Source of the DNA: Schistosoma mansoni
Taxonomy: Eukaryota; Platyhelminthes; Trematoda; Strigeidida; Schistosomatidae
Direction of reading: 5' to 3'
Length of the DNA: 64,000 nucleotides
Assembly: GCF_000237925.1 (NCBI RefSeq)
Contig: NC_031495.1
Location: forward strand, 10,331,852-10,395,851
The translations under genes and the position numbers were made by a program. This document shows, one piece after another, positions 1 to 10,800 of this stretch (positions are counted from its first letter, which is position 1; the number at the start of each line of letters is the position of its first letter). The notes below the pieces were generated by a model. That model made no database searches. It was given only the letters and a program-made list of their open reading frames with translations, and was not told the origin of the DNA.

Positions 1-261
1 ACATGGGTTCCAGGATCCTGAAGGAACAAATGGCTTATGAACCAATCGTTGTTCACCGGCTACCATGGGACTGCATCTCGTTACGTTGCTCCACTGCCTT
101 GTGGATTAGACCTTCAGGTCAAAGAATGGTCTAAAAAAAACCTGCTTCGGTTTGGGCACCCAGGCAGTATCCCAGCCTTCACACAAATCGAACGAATTAT
201 GTGGCGCATATCTGCTTGATGCATCCTTGTACCAATGTGTGTGTTTGAGTAAATAAATAAA
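1..261 (+). repeat. R2 interspersed repeat, copy a (3' part)
   Basis: This is the 3' half of a ~515-bp repeat family that I call R2. Related copies lie at 11928-12957 (-), 33209-33716 (+), 34526-35030 (-) and 41105-41428 (+). The segment ends in a short TAAA-type tail at about 248-261, as retroposons do. The small open frame inside it is not conserved in the other copies. The left end of the window cuts the copy. Confidence 0.8.
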
Positions 262-511
262 CACCAGTATTAGGTCTTCCTAAGTCTATCAATATTGTGG
301 AAAAAGACTATGTTTCTCCTGAACCCTGATTATTTTTATTGTGTAACGGGCTTGCACATCACATCTACATAGCATAATTGCTTCCTACATAATGTATGTC
401 TCACAACTTACTAGTATATACAGATTGAGTTCACACTAAGATTAGTCGCATAATATGCATTTCTCGAGATTTTACAGAGGCGTCACTACACTTTTGCCTA
501 TTATTTTATAG

Positions 512-825
512 AAGGTGTCACGTACATAACAGCTGATGAAACGCCGCGCTTATCAGGTCAAAATATGGCTGCCCCAGTAGAGAAAAGTAAACGGGTCACT
601 ACTCCATATCTTACGAAATATGAGCGTGCTAGAGTTTTAGGTGCACGAGCCCTGCAATTATCAATGTCTGCTCCTGTTATGGTCGAGCTGGATGGTGAAC
701 GAGATCCTTTGAAAATTGCTGAAAAGGAATTAAGGGCTAACAAGATACCTATCATTATTCGACGTTTCCTTCCTGATGGGAGTTTTGAAGACTGGAGTTT
801 GGATGAACTTATTTTGACCGAATAA
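512..825 (+). CDS. POLR2F: RNA polymerases I/II/III subunit RPB6, 3'-terminal exon
   Basis: This is the last coding exon of the small omega-like subunit shared by nuclear RNA polymerases I, II and III, which stabilises the clamp/assembly region of the core enzyme. The family-diagnostic stretch [20 protein letters not shown] is followed by [14 protein letters not shown] and [17 protein letters not shown], running to the natural C-terminus. A pyrimidine-rich tract ending in AG at 510-511 marks the acceptor. The frame stays open from 512 through the methionine at 565, so 565 is internal and not the start. The exon begins with the last two bases of a split codon. It encodes about 104 residues; RPB6 is usually 125-155, so the acidic N-terminal exon lies left of the window or was not recognised. 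An AATAAA (821-826) overlaps the stop codon. Confidence 0.95.
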
Positions 826-889
826 ATTCATATTTCTTTCTTTATGTGGCTTGGGTTGTTCAGTACTGTTGATAATCATGTCTTTTGTC

Positions 890-1080
890 AGCAGTATTAT
901 CCGCTTTCTCTTTCTTCCAGATTATGCAATTCCTTGTATACAATCTTTCATATATTACCACCACTGAATTAACTACTTCTATGAATTCGGTATTCATTTT
1001 GTTGTGCTAATGAGGTTATGGCAACTTGGATCGATGTATATATGTGCCTGGTTCTACGTTGTAGTTGACTGACTGACTGT
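890..1080 (+). mobile_element. SR2-type RTE element, 3'-end fragment
   Basis: This matches the 3' untranslated end of the SR2 copy at about 37590-37772, including the stretch around the ATGAATTCGG motif and the closing TACGTTGTAG, followed by a short TGAC tandem tail. It is a strongly 5'-truncated insertion just downstream of the RPB6 stop, so it may form part of that transcript's 3' region. Confidence 0.75.
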
Positions 1081-1449
1081 AAATGAAACTTGGTTTATTT
1101 TCGTAGCCATTCATAATCAATGTACACATTGGCAGAAGCGTACCTTATTCCAAGTTGTTACGACACATTAGCACGGCCAAATAAAACTATCTGAGTAGTA
1201 AATAACACAAAATGATGTATTAGCAATGATACTGAGGAAGGCTGAAAGCCTTAACACAACTATGGTAGCCTATGGAAATAGCTTAAAAAGTTCTGTAGCT
1301 CAAACCATTGCACTCTATAATTTACGTCTTGGAGTTGTTGACTGATTCGAAGGGAATTTTGAAGTAAAGTAATTTAAAGTCAAGTACGAAAACCTGTATC
1401 TGCTTACTGAATTGTACCGAATGTCTTCGCTTGTGCATCTATTGTTTGT
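1081..1449. other. Intergenic, nothing recognised
   Basis: I see no coding or RNA signal. A short stretch near 1130-1200 faintly resembles reversed SR2 3' sequence, but it is too worn to call. Confidence 0.5.
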
Positions 1450-2045
1450 CATCAGTTAATCAACTGCAACGTAGGACCAGGCACACATATACATCGGTCC
1501 AAGTTGCTACACCTCATTAGCACAACGGGATGAACACCGAATTCATAAAAGTTGTTAGTTTAATGGTAGTGATATATAAAAGAAAGATTGCATATAATAC
1601 AGGAACAAGGAAAGAATTAGTTCGTAGAAATAAAGGTATAATGCAATTTTAATCTCACGGTTTAAGGGGAGACAAAGAGTTTATACACTTACACTATCGT
1701 GATCCATTTTCAGCCATATCACTCAGGGTCTTCAACAACTCATTACGAGATTCGCACCGACCTCCAACCAAGTAGTCTGCATCTACCAACATGGCTCACA
1801 CCAGAAGTTGGTGACTTTATGGACTGATAACAAGTTTCGGTTTGGCTGCCCCGTCTCCAACTCTAGTCAGCATTATGCGCCATGGTAATCAATGGTGCTC
1901 AGGCATACGTAACACTTGGCCCAACCATCTCAGCCGATGGAGACTTACCACCTCAACAACTGATTTACCATCATCGCCTAATATCCTGCGTCTAACCTCA
2001 CTATTACCCGGTGATCTCAGCAGATGTTAGCAATATTCTTAAGGC
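1450..2045 (-). mobile_element. SR2-type RTE element, 3' fragment in reverse orientation
   Basis: Read on the minus strand, 1464-2045 follows the end of the SR2 coding region and its 3' untranslated region. It can be aligned with 37184-37760, including the stretch equivalent to the C-terminal LRWLGHVLRMP region. The copy is 5'-truncated and carries frame breaks. It ends about 17 bp before a plus-strand SR2 5' end at 2063, giving a head-to-head arrangement. Confidence 0.8.
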
Positions 2046-2062
2046 ACTTGTGATCAAATACT

Positions 2063-2575
2063 CCCGACCGTTGTCGCTACCTTGACGTGGTGGTCGGGCT
2101 TGCCTGTCGTGATGAACCAATCGAGATATACTGGCTGGAACAATCGTTCCTCAAGGTCCTACCATGTCAGACAGGTCGATTGAAGAGCGGTAAGACTAAA
2201 AGCAGCAAACCCCAGGGTCTGAAGGCGAAGTCATACTACTGACTGTACAGAGGTGTGACGGCAGTAACGTGTTTCCTTCAGACAACCAGCATAACAGCGA
2301 TGCTGCCTTCACACAAGGATGGATGGGGTTGAAGAAAGTCGACCCTAAAAGTGCACACCTCGCCTTATCCCACGGATATCCGTCTCCGGTGGTAAGGTCT
2401 CAATAAGTACGGAGCTAACACAAAAATTAATCACAGAAAGGTCATGTGTGACCGACCTCAAGCAGTTGTCGCATGGGCACTGCGGTCACGCTTCCAGGTC
2501 ACTAAGACCAACTCTAACCTAGTTTCTCTTTCAGGCAGCTATAGAGGAACCATTCCACGGTGTGAGCAACCGGGA
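2063..2575 (+). mobile_element. Outer (older) SR2 element, 5' part
   Basis: It starts with CCCGACCGTTG, the same 5' end as the copies at 2576 and 35432. It carries the SR2 5' untranslated region and the first codons of the open frame ([13 protein letters not shown] at 2444). At 2575 it is interrupted by a complete second SR2 element and resumes at 6519. The sequence on either side of the insertion is continuous in the copy at 35432-37772, which shows the interruption directly. Confidence 0.9.
2566..2575 (+). repeat. Target-site duplication flanking the inner SR2 (left copy)
   Basis: GCAACCGGGA here is repeated exactly at 6519-6528, on the other side of the inner SR2 element. It fits target-primed reverse transcription by a non-LTR retrotransposon. 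Confidence 0.9.
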
Positions 2576-5500
2576 CCCGACCGTTGCTGCTACCTTGACG
2601 TGGTCGGGCTTGCCTATCGTGATGAAGCAATCGAGCTATGCTGGTTGGAACAATCGTTCCTCAAGGTCCTACCATACCAGACAGGTCGGTTGAAGAGCGG
2701 TAAGACTAAAAGCAGCAATCTCAAGGTCCGAAGGCGAAGTCATACTACTGACTGTACAGAGGTGTGACGGCAGTAACGTGTTTCCTTCAGACAACCAGCA
2801 TAACAGCGATGCTGCCTTCACACAAGGATGGATGGGGTTGAAGAAAGTCGACCCTAAAAGTGCACACCTCGCCTTATCCCACGGATATCCGTCTCCGGCG
2901 GTAAGGTCCTTTGAAGAACGGAGCTAACACGTCAAAAATCCCCCACAAAAAGGCCGTGCGTGACCGGCCTCAAGCAGTTGTCCCTTGGGCACTGCGGTCA
3001 CGCTCCCAGGTCGTTAAGACCAACACTAATCCGACTTATTTTTCAGGTCCCTCAAGAAATACCCTTCCACGGTGTGGGCAGCCGGGAAGTGATATTAGCC
3101 CTCATACCCGTAACTGCACACGAGACCAAGTTGGTCACTTTCAAATCCTTCCTACACCTCCTAATAACTCTCTTATCTCCACGACTAACCCTTCCCACGT
3201 CCTTTTATCACCTCGCACCGCTAGGGCAAACGATTCAAGTACACGGAACGTTATTCCTGGTCTCCTGAAACCACGCTCTAAACTACATATAGGAACTTTT
3301 AATGTCCGAACATTGTGCCAAATAGGACAACAGGCTTCCTTAGCTAGGACTCTAGAATCTTACACCATCGATGTGTGCTGCGTCTCCGAAACGTGCATAC
3401 AAGATACGAGTAGTGTCATTCATTTGACCGCACCTAATCAAAATAAAGGTTCATCTCGATACACGCTTCGTGTATCTGGAAGCCCTGATGCTGCTTCCCG
3501 TGGCCTCGCTGGAGTAGGTATAGCATTAAGTCGTAAGGTAGAACTAGCTCTTTTAGACTGGATTCCAGTAGACAGTCATCTATGTGCTGTCCGACTAAAC
3601 GGATCAGTAAGGACTCGGAAAGATAGGGAAACCCGTCGTTGCCTCTTCGTCGTCTCTGCCTACTCTCCCACTGACTGCAGCTCAGACGATATAAAAGATG
3701 AGTTCTACAGGAAACTTTCTGACCTTCTCCGAAAAGCTAGGCGTTCTGATGTAGTAATAGTGGCTGGTGACTTTAATGCTCAAGTAGGTAAACTAAGTGA
3801 AAGGGAAAGACACCTTGGTGGATCTTATGGTGTCGTGGCGAAAAGAACAGATAATGGAGACCGTCTGTTGCAGCTGTGCTCAGATAACTGCCTATTTCTT
3901 GCAAATACTAACTTTAAGCATAAGGAAAAACATCTTTTGACATGGCGACCCCCGAATTCGTCCCAACGTTGGACCCAATTAGATCACATCGCTATCAGCC
4001 ACCGATGGAGGGGCTCGATAGAAGACTGTCGATCATTCTGGGGCACATGTTTAGACTCAGATCATGCTCTAGTGCGAGCACGTATCTGTTTGCGTCTTAC
4101 TGGACGTAGGAAAGACACTGCAGTGAAACCTTTTAGGGTTCTACTTAATGATAGGCAAACTAAGAATATATTTCAGGAACAACTGGAAAAACAGTTAGAC
4201 AGACATGTAAGTTGTGCCCACCCCGAAGCAGCGTGGAATGACATCCGAAAAGCTGTGGAAACAGCAGTGATATCCGCTAGTAAGGTAAGCCATAAGGTTA
4301 GGGAGAAACAATGGATCTCGGCAGCATCTACCGCACTGATAGATGCTCGAAAACTCATCCCACCTGGCTCTGAACATAACAAAGAGCGGAGTCAGCTTAA
4401 GCGAAGGCTAGTAAGAAGCCTACGCAATGATCGTGAACAGTGGTGGGTAGCGAAAGCAAGAGAGATGGAAAAGGCAGCGGCAACAGGTAACAGCAGACAG
4501 CTATTCAGACTTATTAAAGAAACAGGCATTAGGAACCCAACTATTAGCGAAACTATCTCAGACAAAGATGGGCATGTTATTCATTCTCAATCCAGGAAAT
4601 TGGATCGATGGGCAGAACACTTTAGGGATCAGTTCAACTGGCCTTCAGCCACACTTCAGTTACCCACGATCCCCAGTCGTCCTGAATGGCAAATTGAGGT
4701 AAGTCCTCCAACTCTCTACGAGGTTGAAAAAGCTATAAGAAATCTAAAGCGAGGGAGAGCCGCAGGCCCTGACAGGTTTACCCCTGAGATTTTTAAGGAT
4801 GGTGGTCCAGTACTAGCAACGAGATTGACTGAGGTCTTAGGTAGTATCTGGGAACTGGACGTAATTCCATCTGACTGGTCCCAATCATTGATTGTGCCAG
4901 TCTATAAGAAAGGACAAAAGTCCTCCTGTGACAATCACAGAGGAATCAATTTGACTAATATAGTGTCTAAAATATTAGCTTCAATAATACTTGGACGCCT
5001 AACCAAAGCTCGCGAAGAGCAGACTAGAGAAAACCAGGCTGGTTTCCGACCTGGACGTGGTTGCATAGACCAGATATTCACTCTACGTCAGGTCCTTGAA
5101 CATAGACACACATTCAGACGTCCCACAATCGTAGTATTTCTTGACCTTAAGGCGGCATTTGACTCAGTTGATCGTGAGGTTCTATGGCAGTGTTTGTCAC
5201 TGAAAGGAGTACCAAAGAAGTACATTAACCTCATAAAGGCTCTCTACTCGAACACAACTGGTCGAGTTAGTGCCTATGGCGAACTGTCATCAGAATTGAT
5301 TACCTCAAGTGGTGTTCGTCAGGGCTGTCCACTCTCCCCATTCTTGTTTAACTTTGTCATTGACATACTTTTAGAGATAGCACTTTCATCAGCTAAACCT
5401 CCAGGAGTTGAACTTTTACCGGGAGGCTCACTTGTTGACTTAGAATACGCCGACATAGTTTTACTTGGTGAGGACGCTGGCAACATGCAGAGTCTTCTGA

Positions 5501-6518
5501 CCACTATAAGCAACAATACAGGCATGTTCGGGATGCGATTCTCTCCCTCGAAGTGCAAAATGTTACTTCAGGATTGGGTTGCATCGACACCTGAACTAAT
5601 GATAGGGAGTGAAGTAGTTGAGCGTGTTGACAGCTTCACTTATCTTGGGAGTCTCATCAACCCTTGTGGTCTGGTGTATGACGAAATCTCAGTACGGATA
5701 CAAAAGGCTTGTCTAGCTTTCGCCAACTTGCGCCATTTTTGTCGTAGGCGAGATATCCGTCTAGCAACAAAAGGACGGGTTTACTGTGCAGCAGTTCGTT
5801 CCGTCCCACTTTATGGCAGTGAAACATGGCCCATAAGAGTAGAGGATATTCGTAGGCTACTAGTGTTCGATCATAGATGTCTTCGACGCATTGCTCGTAT
5901 ATCCTGGGAACACCGGGTAAGTAATGCAGTTGTTAGGAAACGGGTACTAGGTAATGATGGCAAATCGGTTGATGAAGTAGTGAAACTTCATCAGTTGAGA
6001 TGGCTGGGACATGTGTTACGCATGCCCAACCACCGACTGCCCCGACGTGCAATGTTTCATGGTGTAGGAGCAGGTTGGAAGAAAGCTAGGGGCGGCCAGA
6101 CCACAACATGGCACAAATCCATGAAGTCGCTGACAAGTGGACTGGGCCGTGTTGGTAGGTGTAGACTACCTGGTTGGGATCCGCGAGATGATAGCAACCG
6201 ATGGTTAGAGACCTTGAATGACATGGCTCAAAATCGTTTGCAATGGAGAAGGTGCATCCACTCTTTGTGTTCTACCATATTCTAATCTTCTGAATTCATC
6301 ATGTCCCTTTCCTTCTTCTCTTTCCAAATTTATTTCACTGGATTATACCCCTTGAATAACATATTCAAACCCTTATCTTTCACATAATACTTATACTCTT
6401 ACTACTTCTACCAATATCGTATTTGAATCGACAACTTCATCTCTGTGCTAATGTGGTATGGCAACTCGAACTGATGTACGTACGTACGAAGTTCTACGTT
6501 GTAACTGACTTACTGACT
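2576..6518 (+). mobile_element. Full-length SR2-type RTE-clade non-LTR retrotransposon
   Basis: A 3.94-kb element with a 5' untranslated region (2576-2910), one long open frame (2911-6285) and a 3' untranslated region ending in TGAC-like repeats (about 6500-6518). A 10-bp target-site duplication (2566-2575 and 6519-6528) flanks it, so both ends are complete. It sits inside an older SR2 copy and is therefore the younger insertion. The family assignment to SR2 of the RTE clade rests on the apurinic-type endonuclease followed by reverse transcriptase, the element length and the tail. Confidence 0.92.
2911..6285 (+). CDS. SR2 endonuclease-reverse transcriptase polyprotein (one catalytic Asp missing)
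   Basis: This 1124-residue open frame has no stop or frameshift. Residues about 125-395 form an apurinic/apyrimidinic-like endonuclease: GTFNVRTLC near 128, SETCIQD near 160, AGDFNAQVG near 285 and DSDHALVRARI near 383. Residues about 590-900 form the reverse transcriptase: GRAAGPDRFTPEIF near 615, FLDLKAAFDSVDR near 743 and GVRQGCPLSPFLFN near 801. At residues 845-849 the active-site box reads E-Y-A-D-I, so the second aspartate of the usual F/YADD is missing through loss of one codon, while the downstream IVLLGED is kept. The C-terminal part ends with the RTE-type LRWLGHVLRMP region. Endonuclease may be intact but polymerase activity is probably lost. The start at 2911 is the first ATG of the open frame. 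Confidence 0.92.
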   Translation: MKNGANTSKIPHKKAVRDRPQAVVPWALRSRSQVVKTNTNPTYFSGPSRNTLPRCGQPGSDISPHTRNCTRDQVGHFQILPTPPNNSLISTTNPSHVLLSPRTARANDSSTRNVIPGLLKPRSKLHIGTFNVRTLCQIGQQASLARTLESYTIDVCCVSETCIQDTSSVIHLTAPNQNKGSSRYTLRVSGSPDAASRGLAGVGIALSRKVELALLDWIPVDSHLCAVRLNGSVRTRKDRETRRCLFVVSAYSPTDCSSDDIKDEFYRKLSDLLRKARRSDVVIVAGDFNAQVGKLSERERHLGGSYGVVAKRTDNGDRLLQLCSDNCLFLANTNFKHKEKHLLTWRPPNSSQRWTQLDHIAISHRWRGSIEDCRSFWGTCLDSDHALVRARICLRLTGRRKDTAVKPFRVLLNDRQTKNIFQEQLEKQLDRHVSCAHPEAAWNDIRKAVETAVISASKVSHKVREKQWISAASTALIDARKLIPPGSEHNKERSQLKRRLVRSLRNDREQWWVAKAREMEKAAATGNSRQLFRLIKETGIRNPTISETISDKDGHVIHSQSRKLDRWAEHFRDQFNWPSATLQLPTIPSRPEWQIEVSPPTLYEVEKAIRNLKRGRAAGPDRFTPEIFKDGGPVLATRLTEVLGSIWELDVIPSDWSQSLIVPVYKKGQKSSCDNHRGINLTNIVSKILASIILGRLTKAREEQTRENQAGFRPGRGCIDQIFTLRQVLEHRHTFRRPTIVVFLDLKAAFDSVDREVLWQCLSLKGVPKKYINLIKALYSNTTGRVSAYGELSSELITSSGVRQGCPLSPFLFNFVIDILLEIALSSAKPPGVELLPGGSLVDLEYADIVLLGEDAGNMQSLLTTISNNTGMFGMRFSPSKCKMLLQDWVASTPELMIGSEVVERVDSFTYLGSLINPCGLVYDEISVRIQKACLAFANLRHFCRRRDIRLATKGRVYCAAVRSVPLYGSETWPIRVEDIRRLLVFDHRCLRRIARISWEHRVSNAVVRKRVLGNDGKSVDEVVKLHQLRWLGHVLRMPNHRLPRRAMFHGVGAGWKKARGGQTTTWHKSMKSLTSGLGRVGRCRLPGWDPRDDSNRWLETLNDMAQNRLQWRRCIHSLCSTIF

Positions 6519-7137
6519 GCAACCGGGAAGTGATAACTGCCCTCATACCTCTAACAGCACTCAAGATCACTGTACTCATAATCAATCTCCTGCTTCAATT
6601 TCTATTATTCCTCCTACATCGACTTTCAACACTAAACTTCCTCTTTCGGCTTCCTCCCCAAGTGTCACCATGGCCAACTATTCTAGTGCGCGAAGCACTG
6701 TCCCAGGTATACTAAGACCTCGCTTCAAACTGCACATTGGAGCCATCAACGTACGCACCCTATGTCAAATCGGTCAACAGGCTTGACTTCATCTCGCCAA
6801 AATGGAAAGCCGATGTGATACAGCCTCCGTGTATCTGGCGACCCGATGGCTAGTTCTCGTGGACTGGCAGGTGTAGACATAGCACCAAGTATGAGGGCAG
6901 AACAAACACTATTAGAATGTATCCCCGTTAACAGTCGCCTATGTGCTGTCCGGCTAAACAGCTTTGCAAAAACTTGGAAGGATAGGGATACACGTCGTTG
7001 CCTTTCTCCCTACGCTCCCACTGACTGCAGCCCGGATGAAGTGAGAGGTGACTTTTACAGAAAGCTCTCTGAACTTCATAAAGCTAAACACTCAGACATA
7101 GTACTCGTTGCAGGTGACTTTAATGCCCGAAGGAGGT
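6519..7137 (+). mobile_element. Outer (older) SR2 element, continuation
   Basis: It continues the element that breaks off at 2575 and aligns with 35932-36630. It encodes the N-terminal and endonuclease region with an in-frame TGA (about 6814) and a ~96-bp deletion near 6784 relative to 35432-37772. It stops abruptly inside the endonuclease region at about 7127-7137, after AGDFNA, so the rest of the element is missing. Confidence 0.85.
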
Positions 7138-7849
7138 AACATGCGAACGCTTAAACTTTAGATCATTGGTCAGTTCTTGATTTCAATGAAACCTAAGACA
7201 TATTGGCTGAAGATGTATGCCAGCAAATCAGGAGAAAAACAATAAAAAGAGAAAAGAGGTGAAGATAGTTTTATTGATATCAGTAAAAAAAGAGATACAT
7301 TTAAATCATGTTGAGAAAACAAACAGAACGGAAACGTCCAGTTGATATGCTTTAAGAACGAATCTCTTTGTTAACTACAAAAACCTGCGCGACAAACAAA
7401 GAAACTTCGGGAAGCGTAATAACTACAACTTGTGGGTCTAAATAACTTAGGAAAATGCGGATTCACACAATACAAGTATTTTATTGTATGATCCTTACGA
7501 GAGCAAGTACGTCACTTTAAAAAGTATAAATCTTGTGAAATCATTGAAGATTGATTTTTCTATGAATTCACATAAATTAAATTGTTCGAAATTGTACTCT
7601 AATTCGGAAGTCTGGTGTGTTATAAACAGCAGCACTTTCCAAGCATTAGCATCTGCTGTACTATGCTAAGAAAACAAACTGAAATTTTCCCAAATAGCTT
7701 AGAACTTCATGTCTATAACAGCTTTAAAAAAGTAAATATTACCATTCTTTCTGACCCAGTCTTAGGGAGCAATTAAATAGCAAACATGATACGCACAAGA
7801 CCAAGCATTTGTTTTCATACGACTCATTTGGTTTTCATTGAGTAAAAGA
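7138..7849. other. Intergenic / 3' flank of mLST8, nothing recognised
   Basis: No coding signal. The last part is probably the 3' untranslated region of the minus-strand mLST8 gene. Confidence 0.5.
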
Positions 7850-10800
7850 CTACATAGACTTTAGAGAATGGTCACGGAAGGCCATACAAGTGATTGCTCT
7901 CTGATGTCCTTTGTATTCAACGGGTACTTCACCTGTCTCCAAATTCCATAAGCGAGCAACTCCATCGGAAGTCGCAGTGAGCAAAAAGCGAGAGTCTGCC
8001 GAAAATGCGCAATCCCAAACCCAGTGATGACCTGATGGACTACCCTGTCGGGTTGTAACTAAACTAAAATCAGCTGTCTTCAAAAGATTAAATTTCCCAT
8101 CACCTCCCCCAGTAGCTATCAATGTACTATCTGGTGAAAATTGAACTTTTAGAACATATGTTGGGTGTATTTTCTGCCGATTCTGTTGGAAAACAAATAA
8201 GCATAAAGTTATAGTGAACATAACAAGGAAAGGTATTGTATCGTAGTCTAACACCTATTGATGCATATTCTCGATGTTAATCAATAGATATCGCTAAATT
8301 TCTTTCTCAAAAAGCTGTTAGCAGAATAAACTTGATCTAAGTGCTTCTAGCATTTCAGGGCATAGAAAAAAGTTCATATATTATCGAAACGATAATATCC
8401 CAAATAATATTATTAACCAACTACTTTTTTGCCTCCATTTCCACTCCTAGCACCGACAAGTGATATGCATCATATAAGTAGCGGGATCATAAGAAAGATA
8501 TGTTGGGGTCATTGAAACTAGCACCCTAAGATTGCTTTACCAATCGAATTACCACCAACCAAATGGTGTCCCTATCGAAATACTGACGATCAAACACAAA
8601 GTTGGCGAACAGATATAGGAGAAGGATCGCTTTCAGTGATGCTGCTTTAAACCCGATGTACTACAGATAGACTGATGTCATGAGAGTGTCTTAAGCCACT
8701 TTAGTAATTATGATGCATAGACTGACTTCATCTGCTATGCCATCACCAGTACTTACATGAGGTGAGTGCAGAAACCATCTTTAGTGTTTTTCGAAATTGC
8801 TTTGCATTTTAGAAATATTTATTGACATGACCGACCATGTGTGATTTAAGCTAGGTTATGTACATAAGGAAGGTGTCATACAAAAATTGAAGATAGAAAA
8901 GCCTTTCTTTCCCATCATCATTTTCTTATAAAGCCGGAATCGATAGAGAAATTGTAGGGTGAGAATTGGCAATTTTTTTTGCAACCCCACTGCCGAGTTG
9001 AAACAATAAACAAGTGACTGTATGTCATAATTCTCCTTAAGATATTTTACTAAAAAGCGCAAAGTATGTTGACAAATGCTTCTGACCAATCTTTCTACAA
9101 CAGATGGTTTCAGAACATAGTTCTATTTAACGAATCAAAGGTCTACATAAAAAACGTATTCACTATTACATAATATGTCCCTAAGAATTTGGTGACAAGT
9201 GAAAACATGATCAATACAATCTAAACTCAGAACAGTGTGTTACTCGCGAGTTTGAGTTTTGCATAACCTACTGAATATGATGGAAGCCAATATTTTAAAG
9301 GGACTTGAAAGTACACTTGTACTGCAATTATTGTCGGACAGTTCACGTAGCCAATTTTTTAAGATGAATATGGGAATCGCCTCGGTCCTAGGATGAATGA
9401 ACACTGGTAATGAAATATGACAAATAATTTAGCCCCTTATTTTGACGAGAAATTCGCTTTTATCGTTAAATAAGGTAAGGTCATCTAATCCTGATGAGTT
9501 TTAATTCTTAAGGACCTCCGCTTCATTGAGGTAATTGACAATAGCATGAGACAGTTTAATCGACCAGTATTTTATCGCGCTTGAAAACTCCCAACTGGCG
9601 AGCTATCAACTTTGTAGATTTCTTCACTGAGATGTGTTTCATAATACCAGTCGACTCAAATAAGTTAAGAAAGCTTCCAAAAGCAATGGCGTGTGTCCCT
9701 ATCTTTTCGAGTTTCTACTGTCCCATTTAGTCAGACAGCGCACAAGCGACTGCCTATTTGAGTCCAGTCTGACAGGACTTGTTTTGCTCTTGAACTTAAT
9801 AATACAGCCAAACGAGTGGGGCCTCACAGATACGCGAAGAGTAAATCGTGCTGATCCTTTATATTGACAAGTTGAGATCAAAAAATGACTGTACTTGGAT
9901 CCTGTATGCGCGTTTTGGAGATACAGCATTTATTGATGGCGCAAGATTCTAGAGTACTAGCTAAGGAACCCTATTGTCCTATATGATACAGAGTTCAAAC
10001 ATTAAAACCTCCAACATGTTGTTTAGAGCGTGGTTTCAGACCAGGAATAACATTTCGTGAACTCGAATAATTAGCATTGGTGGCTCATGGTGATAAAGAT
10101 ATACGAGAGATGTTAGTGGTAAGGATGGGAGAATCAGTACACGGCGACGGAGGGAATCGATCGTCAGCAAGATGATCTCGGGTGCCATTAGAGGTGTAAA
10201 GGCGGTTGTCACTTCCCGGTTGCCCACGCAGTAGATATTTTGAGGAGCCTGAGAAGGAAACTGAACTAGTGGTGGTCCTAACGACTTGCCAGCAGGACCG
10301 TAGAGCCCAAGAGACAAGTGCTTGAGGCCGGTCGTGCACAGTCTTTTTTATGGGAAGTTTTTGATGCATTAGATCCACACTTCAAGAAATATTACCACCG
10401 AAGTCGGAAGTCCGCGGTGTAAGGTGAGGCGTGACATTTTTAGGGTCAACCTTTTTCAATTTCTTCCTTCCATTGTGAGGTAATATCGCTGCAGATGATT
10501 GTCTAGGGTAAACACCTTATTGCTGGTCACATCCCTAAAGTCAGCAGTAAGACTTCGCCCTCGGACCTTAAGTTAGTATCTTTAGTCTTACGGTTCTTCA
10601 ACTGACCTTGCTTATATGGTAAGATCTAAAACAACATGTGTTTCAGCCAATATAGCTCAGTTGAGCCATCGTAATAGGCAAGCCCATCCCGAACATCAAG
10701 CTAGCAGCTGCGGTTGATGTTCTGACAACTGAATGCATTGGCTGTACCTGTTCTACCCGCTCCTCAAATTAACCATAACAGTAAAGTAAGACTTTCAAAG

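Noticed and set aside
37-219. 60-residue open frame at the left edge
   Set aside because: It lies wholly in R2 and is not conserved in the other R2 copies; the same applies to frames at 12707-12956 and 33105-33791.
558-755. Minus-strand frame opposite RPB6
   Set aside because: Antisense of a clearly conserved exon.
4173-5558. Minus-strand frames inside the SR2 coding region
   Set aside because: They are antisense shadows of the endonuclease-reverse transcriptase frame.
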